A stretch of DNA of 64,000 nucleotides, from NCBI RefSeq assembly GCF_041146395.1, contig NC_090989.1, positions 278,472,343 to 278,536,342 on the forward strand, read 5' to 3'. The notes under the pieces are model-generated. The model was not told the DNA's origin. It did not search any database and saw only the letters and a program-made list of their open reading frames with translations. Of the stretch, positions 57,940 to 64,000 are shown piece after piece. The translations under genes were made by a program, and so were the position numbers. This DNA is from Eulemur rufifrons (lineage: Eukaryota; Chordata; Mammalia; Primates; Lemuridae). Position 1 is the first letter of the stretch, and every line of letters starts with the position of its first letter.

Positions 57940-58120
57940 CTGTCTGTTACATACTCTCTGCCTGCCTGGCACGGGGCAGCCTCCTACGGGGATTATTTCA
58001 TTGAGTCCTCAAAAACAGAGCCTTCCAGGAGAGGTTAGGGAGTCTACGTCCACACAGCCAAAGCAGCAAGCCAGGCTTTAGATCTGGGCCTGTTTGGATC
58101 CAAAGTCCACACTCTTAACA
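57940..58120 (-). repeat. MIR SINE
   Basis: GCCTGCCTGGCACGGGGCAG and TTATTTCATTGAGTCCTCAA. Confidence 0.65.
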
Positions 58121-58129
58121 GACTTCAGT

Positions 58130-58290
58130 CTCTCCAACTTCCCAGTAGTGTGAGGCTGGGCACCTCAGGGAAGCTCCTGGCCCTGGTGTCTTCATCTGTA
58201 GGACCAGCCCCTTTATGCCCAGAGTGATCGTGAAGGTCAGCTGAGATGTTAGGTGCTGAGACGCGGCAGGCACCCAGTCGGGGTGGGCTC
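58130..58290 (+). repeat. MIR SINE (diverged)
   Basis: TGGTGTCTTCATCTGTAGGA within MIR spacing; immediately abuts an opposite-orientation MIR. Confidence 0.65.
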
Positions 58291-58307
58291 TTGTGCTCCC
58301 CACCCTA

Positions 58308-58485
58308 GATCAGCGGTTCTCAAGCTTTGGTGGCTTCAGAATCAACTGAGGGCTTGTTAAAACACAGTTTGCTAGGTTCTACCCGCAGAGTTTGTGATTC
58401 AGTAGGTCTTGTGTGGGACCTAGGAATTTTCATTCCTAGCAAGTTCGCATGAAGCCCAGGCTGTGGGAATCATTGCTCAAGATAG
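58308..58485 (+). mobile_element. MER5A DNA transposon remnant
   Basis: CAGCGGTTCTCAAGCTTTGG, GGCTTGTTAAAACACAGTTT, GTTTGTGATTCAGTAGGTCT and GGAATTTTCATTCCTAGCAA match the hAT-Charlie MER5A element in order. Confidence 0.9.
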
Positions 58486-58517
58486 ATGAGCTTGCCATGA
58501 AGGTGAGTCGGGGTTGG

Positions 58518-58545
58518 CCTGGCAGTGGCCACCTGGCAGTGGCCA
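58518..58545. repeat. 14-bp perfect tandem duplication
   Basis: CCTGGCAGTGGCCA occurs twice head to tail. Confidence 0.95.
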
Positions 58546-58559
58546 TAACCTGCTTCTGA

Positions 58560-58965
58560 GAGCTGTTTCATGTCTTCAGAGGCTGTTTATACATCAAGAA
58601 GGAAAGTGCAGTTTGGCTTTTCCCAGGCATTTCCTGGGAGCTGATGTTTTGCAGTTTCCCTCTTCTAAGTGTCATTGATGCTGGGAAAATGGAGTGTTTA
58701 AGCCACTACACTTGTGTCTGGATGTGAAACAAGCTTCATTTAATTGCTATCATTAACATGACCCTGATTTCCAATTGCTTTCCTGGTACAGAATCGGAAA
58801 TAAAAGGTACATAAAAAAGATAATAAATCTTCTTGCAGAAATTATGTCTGTAAGTTATTTACCAAAACAACCACAGAACACATTCTGAAGCACTGCTCAG
58901 ACTAGGTGTACTTTTGCTTTGCAGTTGGAATTTTAGGTTTATTTATATGTGGTGTGAGTGGTGCT
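58560..58965. promoter_or_regulatory. Candidate conserved non-coding block
   Basis: Repeat-free AT-rich stretch with homeodomain-like motifs (TTTAATTGCTATCATTAACA, CCAATTGCTTTCC). It resembles a distal enhancer in texture only. Confidence 0.2.
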
Positions 58966-58974
58966 CTTCCCTCC

Positions 58975-59095
58975 CTCAGTGGGCTGTATGGGCAGGGTAG
59001 ACCACCCCATCGCCTTTGGGTATCTGGTGCTCAGCACGGTACCTGACACATGCCAGTGGGTGCTCAGTCAACACTGCTATTGGATGAATAAGTGA
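58975..59095 (+). repeat. L2 3' end
   Basis: ATCTGGTGCTCAGCACGGTA and TATTGGATGAATAAGTGAAG. Confidence 0.65.
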
Positions 59096-59104
59096 AGGGC
59101 CTCA

Positions 59105-59325
59105 TGGCACAGTGCTGGGTGCTAGAGTCAGAGCCACCTGGGTTTAAACCCTGGGCCTGCCCTTACCAGCTGAATGGCCCTGAGCCAGTAACTTCGCATG
59201 GGCCTTCATTTCTTCCTCTCTAAATTGGGGGTAGTAAAAATAATACCTGTATTTCATAGGGTCGTCATGAGAATTAAATGACATAAGGGATCCAAAGTGC
59301 CTGCCATGTAGTAAATACTTTAATT
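59105..59325 (+). repeat. MIR SINE
   Basis: CACCTGGGTTTAAACCCTGG and ATAGGGTCGTCATGAGAATT. Confidence 0.88.
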
Positions 59326-59359
59326 TTTCTTCATCCTCTTCCTCCCGCCAGGCTAGCTA

Positions 59360-59590
59360 GTGTACTGGTATGGAGTGTGGGCTCTAGAACCAGTCTTTTG
59401 GGTTCAAATCCCAGCTCTACTGCCTAATAGCTGTGTGCCCTTATGCGTGTCACTTCTCTATGCTTCAGCACCTTCACCTGGGGGTAAAAAAGCACCAACT
59501 TCATAGAGTTCTTGTGACCGTTGAGGACATAGGCATTGTCGGGTACCTAACTGCGTGGCTGGCACCCAGTGCCAGTGAGCATTGACTCTC
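59360..59590 (+). repeat. MIR SINE
   Basis: GGTTCAAATCCCAGCTCTAC and CCTAATAGCTGTGTGCCCTT. Same strand as the neighbour 35 bp away. Confidence 0.88.
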
Positions 59591-61004
59591 CCCTTCCACC
59601 CCTGCAGAGCAACAGGGAGGGAACCTGTGGAGAAAGCAGTTGGCCCCAGGAGGAGGGCATGGGAGGAGGAGACAGAGTGCACCCCTGCCGCTGCCCCCTA
59701 CCTGCAGCCCCACCCCCACCAGGGGAGAGAAGAGCAGCCTGGCAGAGGGTGCTCCTGGGTAAAGAAACATCCCCAGGCTTCTGCCGCTGGAATCTCCCTC
59801 TTCCTGGCAGGCCTTGGAAGATCAGCTCGGTCTTCACTGTGAGTTGACAGGCTCAGTTGGCTTTGTTTACACTCAGGAGGTCGAGAGCATGCCAAGGTGG
59901 CATTCCCCCACCCCTCCCAAAGTACTGCCTTTGCCTGCAAACATCACCCCCTTTCTGCTACCTGCCAGGCAGGGGCTGCGGGTGGGATGGCCCCCGTAGG
60001 GACGAGCCCCACCCTGCCACCCGCCCGCCCACTGGCCTGCTCTTGCCTTTCTTCCTCTGCCAGGCTTGCCCTGGGCAGCTGGGCCTTGGCCTCCTCCCCA
60101 ACATTGTTAGAGAAGCTTCCAACACCTCAAAATCCACCCTGGGGGGACCCTCCCCATCTTCTTTAACATGGAACTCAAACTGTCCTGGTTTCTATGTGTG
60201 CAGAGCGTTTGGTAAACAGAATGCTTGAGCTGTGACTTGCTGGAAGGGGCAAATCCCAGCTGACACCCCAGACGCTCAGCCTATTTTGGGCCTGGTCTCT
60301 CCCCCACGGAGGTCTGTGATCAGAGCATTCATCTGCACACTCCTCCACCTCGGGGGTGGGACACTCCTTTCCTGCTTGAGTGTTGGCCCAGCCGGGTCTC
60401 CTGCCCCTGTTCCCCGGGCTACCCCCGCAAATGCCTGATATCCACTTGGTAAATGCTCTTGTCCCGCTCCCCCCCCCCCGTGAATGCTGTGATTCAGCAC
60501 ACACAGAGAGGAGCTTCACGTAAGAAAGGAAGTATTCACACTGCCATCTAGCTCTGGCAGGCGCTGGGAGACAGCTGCCGGCTCCTGCTCGGGATGGGAG
60601 GGCCACCCAGCCTCCACAGGGGTCTCTCCTCCTTCTTTTTAATTTTTAAGACCCGTAGTCTCTTTTGGTTGCTAAACTAAATGCAGTTTAAATCTGTATT
60701 CAGAACACCTCATTAATAAGCAGCAAATAAATAAAATCCTGGAATTAAGAGAACACCCTCCATTCAACAAAGTCTGTGTTACAGCCCGCCGTGTGCCTGG
60801 CACTGTGCTGGGCACCTCTGCAGAGCTGGGTGCAGCCCGGAGGACTCTGAGCCAGTGGCTTGGATTCTTTCCCCACCCAAGACCCCTTTTGTTACCTTCT
60901 CTGTGTTTTGAAAACATCTATACATAATAAGAGCAGCCATGCCCACTGTGAAGTTTATGGTGTAATTCGAGGTTCTTTATTAACTCATTCCTTCCTGCCC
61001 ATGA
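59591..61004. other. No gene seen
   Basis: GC-moderate sequence with a C11 run near 60,471 and a short inverse L2 3' piece (60,755-60,830, GTGCCTGGCACTGTGCTGGG). No exon recognised. Confidence 0.45.
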
Positions 61005-61135
61005 CTCCTTGATGTGGGCACGATGGTTCTAATCTCCATTGTGTAGTTGAGGAAGCCAAGCCCTAGAAAAGTCAGAAGTCTGGCCCAGGGTCACAGAGCA
61101 AGGTCTTACTCCCAGAATGGACTCAGATCTTCCAT
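61005..61135 (-). repeat. MIR fragment
   Basis: CTAATCTCCATTGTGTAGTT and TGGCCCAGGGTCACAGAGCA. Confidence 0.65.
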
Positions 61136-61524
61136 TGTCAGTAAGGGGCAGAGTTGAGACAGGAGACCAGAGGCCCAAATCCTGCTCAGCTCGGTAAGTG
61201 CTTTTCAAGCACTAGCGGTCGTCACGCCACCAGTGAGAATGAGGAGTGCAGCCAGGGAGCCAGGAGTCCAGAAGACAGAGGGTGAATTGGTGTCAGTAAT
61301 CACAGTGGCAGTTCGAGAAGCAGAAACCTGAACCATCCTGGGCCCAGGGTCACCCCAGCGAGTAGGCATCGGACAAGCTCACAAATTGCTACACATGCTC
61401 CGATTGCAGAAAAAGCTCCCAGAAAGAAAGAGCCCTTGGTGCCAGTTAGCCCTGCAGAGCTACAGCGTCCGAGGGCAGCCACTGAAGGACAGAGTCTGGG
61501 TCCACATCTCCACACGCCCTGCCT

Positions 61525-61665
61525 AGCCAGGTGACCTCAGGCATCCTAGTGTCTTGTGTCCACGTCCATGAAGTACCTCCTTCAGGGTGTTGTGAGGACT
61601 CTACAAAGCTCATTAACTCGGGTAGAGCCCAGTGTGACATGCACTAGGAGCTGGCAAATGGCAGT
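61525..61665 (+). repeat. MIR fragment
   Basis: TCAGGGTGTTGTGAGGACTC and ATGCACTAGGAGCTGGCAAA. Confidence 0.6.
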
Positions 61666-64000
61666 CATTCTCACTAGTCTATCACTAATACGCTGGGGTC
61701 ACCGTTACTGGTGGGTAATAGCCCCTCTCATTGGCCTTACTAAATTTTAGATCAAATCAAGTCTGAACTCTTCTTGTCTGGTCTTGGAAGAGATGGGGAT
61801 CCCCAGTTTGGAGTTTACCAGATCCTTGTGTCTGTCCCTGTAGTCAGCTGCTGGAGCTCTGCCCCTGCATCTCAGCTCTGTCCTTACAAGGGATGGAAGA
61901 TGATCCTTCCCTGGGAGCCGAGGCCAGACCTCAGGGCCAACAGTGCGTTGTCTGGGCTCGCCCTGCCTCAGACGAAGGTTTGGCCAGAAGGTGGGTCATG
62001 CTGTCCTGTGCCAACACACAGCAGGCCTGGTGAGGCAGAAGTTGACAAGCCACCAGGTCCCTGTCCCCAGAAATTGCCAGACGTGCCATTCCTGGGTCAC
62101 TCTGACAAGGGAGGCTTCAGGAAGTTTTGGCTGCCAGGGCGGAGGCAGGCTCCCCTGTGTCATCCCCAGTCTTCTCCTCAGAAGGGCCCCCTACGTAGCC
62201 TCCTGAGGCCCCCGCGTGCCCGGCTGTGCCGGCTCTAGATGCCCAGGCGAGCAGGACCGATGACAGAAACTTGTCAGGAGCGGGATGCTGAACAGCCAGT
62301 GGCAAGACCGGCACTTGGAGAACCAGCCCTGGGCGCATGTGGAGGAGGGGTGGGTGCCGGCCGAGTGACAGCAATGGGGTGGAGATGCAGGGAGCGGGCA
62401 GGTGGAGCCAGCTCTGGCTCAGACTGGCCCGGCCCTGCCCTCAGTCACCACCCACCAAGCGCTGGCTTAGATCGCCTCCCTGGGCCTCGCCTCTGCAGGT
62501 GGAACAGCTGCTGGGAGGAGTCAGGAAGACAGCACAGCATTTCCCGTGCCTCAGGCATTTGTGGCCGTCTCCACTATTTCTGCTAACTTTCTTGGCTCAA
62601 TTTGTCTCTAAATCTATTTTATTTTTGTCTGTGAGTTCAAGGGTTTGATATGCCATAGTTTTCCTAATAGTTACAAATCGCTAATCTCGTGCCATCCACC
62701 ATCCTCTCAGTGAAATGCGTCCACCGTTTGGGGAACACGGAGACGAAATGTATTGATGGCGTGTCACAATGCTTAGCATGCAAAGGGCTCTCAACACTGG
62801 TCAGCTCGGGTGTGTTATTGCTCGTGTCCCCTTATCACGAGGACACGAGTCTGCAGCAAGGACAGAGGAGGGGCTTCCGTTCTCTCCTCCCTCCCAGCTC
62901 CTCCTCTACCTGAGGAGGCCAGTCCTTTTCCTTTTCCTACTTTCCCGCTGCCTTGAGAGTTGACTTTAGGATGCCCTGGGAGGCAGTGAAGGCCGTGACT
63001 GATGGGGTCAGATGCACGGGCCGTGGTTGTCCATTCCTAGATCCCGGAGCCCTTCGGGCACTCGCGTAACGACAGCTCCTACCATGAGTGGTCAGAAAGG
63101 GCCTGCGCAGGGCATATGCAAAGCCAGTAGCCCGTTCACCTCCTTTGGCCTTCAAGGAAGGCATCTGGGAGTATCCAGCACTGGAAATGGGGCCTCCGTG
63201 CCGGCCTGGGCTGGGGCTTCCACTTCCACTGAAGGCAGAGTCCCCTGGGGCCATCCACCAGCAGAACATTCCGCCAGGCCCACGTGGCAGCATATGGTCA
63301 GCTTGTACAGAAGTGCATGTTTATATGAAGGACACTCCTAAATCCTGAGAGTGGCTGCTTCACAATGATGGGATTACAAGTGGTTATTCTTCTCATTATA
63401 CTTTGCTGTATTTTCAAGAATGAACATAAATTTCCTTTTTAATCAGTAAAAAAAATGTTCTTTTAAATCTTAAAAAACTATGGTAGAGAGACACTAGAGA
63501 TACACAGAGAAGCCATCCACACTGAGGTGACAGGTGAGGGTGGTTTGAGGCAGGCGGACAAGCTGGCCTTGTCCCATGGCAGGCCCTGGAGAGGCAAAGG
63601 CATGAGAACAGTGCAGAGAGATAAGGGGGCAGGAGCGGGACGCTGAGGTCAGTCACTTAGGAGGCAGGGTGCCCGCAGGGATGGCCAGCTGCGGTGGGGT
63701 GGGAGAGGCCCAAGGCAGGGCAGGCTGTGGGGTGGGCTGAGGCCCCGCTGAGGCCGAAACGTGAGGTTTGGAGGAAGGGTGGTTCAGCAGTGGAGGGGGA
63801 TTTCCTCCAGCCGCACTTGGCAGCCTGTGCAGCAGCCGGGAGACACCTCCTGAGGTGGGTGCAGAGGTGGGCTTTGCTGGGTGGCACCAGGGGTTCAGGT
63901 GCTGGTGAGATTGGGGCTCAAGGGAGCAAACCCACAGTAAGATGCAAACTCTGACCAGAAAAGAGGGAAGATGGGAACTCAAGCTTGAGATTTTTGTGCC
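61666..64000. other. No gene seen
   Basis: Unrecognised sequence to the window end, with frames up to 154 codons on several strands and no coherent product. A possible MIR 3' piece lies at 62,750-62,830 (CACAATGCTTAGCATGCAAA). Confidence 0.45.

Larger units (their letters stand above)
1..64000 (+). other. Host-gene intron (RALGPS1), no exon recognised
   Basis: Established genome knowledge places ANGPTL2 inside an intron of RALGPS1, a Ras-family GEF with a PH domain, transcribed on the opposite strand. I looked for its CDC25-like and PH-domain peptides in the open frames and found none, so the plus strand is read as intronic throughout. This is inference from the ANGPTL2 identification, not from an exon seen here. 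Confidence 0.5.

Noticed and set aside
59105..59590. Tandem duplication of a unit
   Set aside because: The two halves are independently diverged MIR elements in the same orientation, not copies of one another.

Overview
The window is mammalian, almost certainly primate, nuclear DNA. It holds one dimeric AluJ-type SINE (11,826-12,092), L1M/L1PB-type LINE pieces, MaLR LTRs, a Tigger DNA transposon, MER5A, and a very dense background of old MIR and L2 repeats. There is no bacterial gene organisation. I found only one Alu in 64 kb, which is low for an ape genome. The ANGPTL2 protein also seems to differ from my memory of the human one at a few residues near the signal-peptide end and in the proline-rich linker, so a non-human primate is possible. 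I could not decide the species from sequence alone.

One protein-coding gene is clear: ANGPTL2 on the minus strand. Its four coding exons lie at 35,751-34,935, 21,165-20,972, 19,116-18,846 and 16,501-16,302. They join in frame at canonical GT-AG sites to give 1,482 nt, or 493 codons plus stop, which is the full length I know for this family member. A non-coding first exon is predicted just upstream of a strong splice donor at 48,294, below a GC-rich TATA-less promoter at about 48,750-49,110. The distal poly(A) signal is at 14,720-14,725, so the gene spans about 34 kb. From established knowledge, ANGPTL2 is nested in an intron of RALGPS1, which runs the other way (plus strand). I recognised no RALGPS1 exon, so the rest is read as RALGPS1 intron.

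Layout: 1-14,650 is host-intron sequence with L1, Tigger, MLT1 and Alu elements and an unusual 270-bp inverted duplication (8,046-8,316 / 9,240-9,513). 14,700-48,750 is the ANGPTL2 transcription unit; its introns are mostly MIR/L2 plus a MaLR LTR, a retroposed tRNA-Gln 5' half, and two small quasi-palindromes. 48,750-64,000 is the promoter and upstream sequence, with an MLT1 LTR, a long L1M piece, MER5A and many MIRs.

No new multi-gene system is visible. The most unusual signals are structural. Inverted or templated duplications occur at three sizes (about 270 bp, 23 bp and 20 bp). A 35-nt tRNA-Gln 5' half carries an A-tail and target-site duplication. A compact CCAAT/GATA/GC-box cluster sits inside an ANGPTL2 intron.
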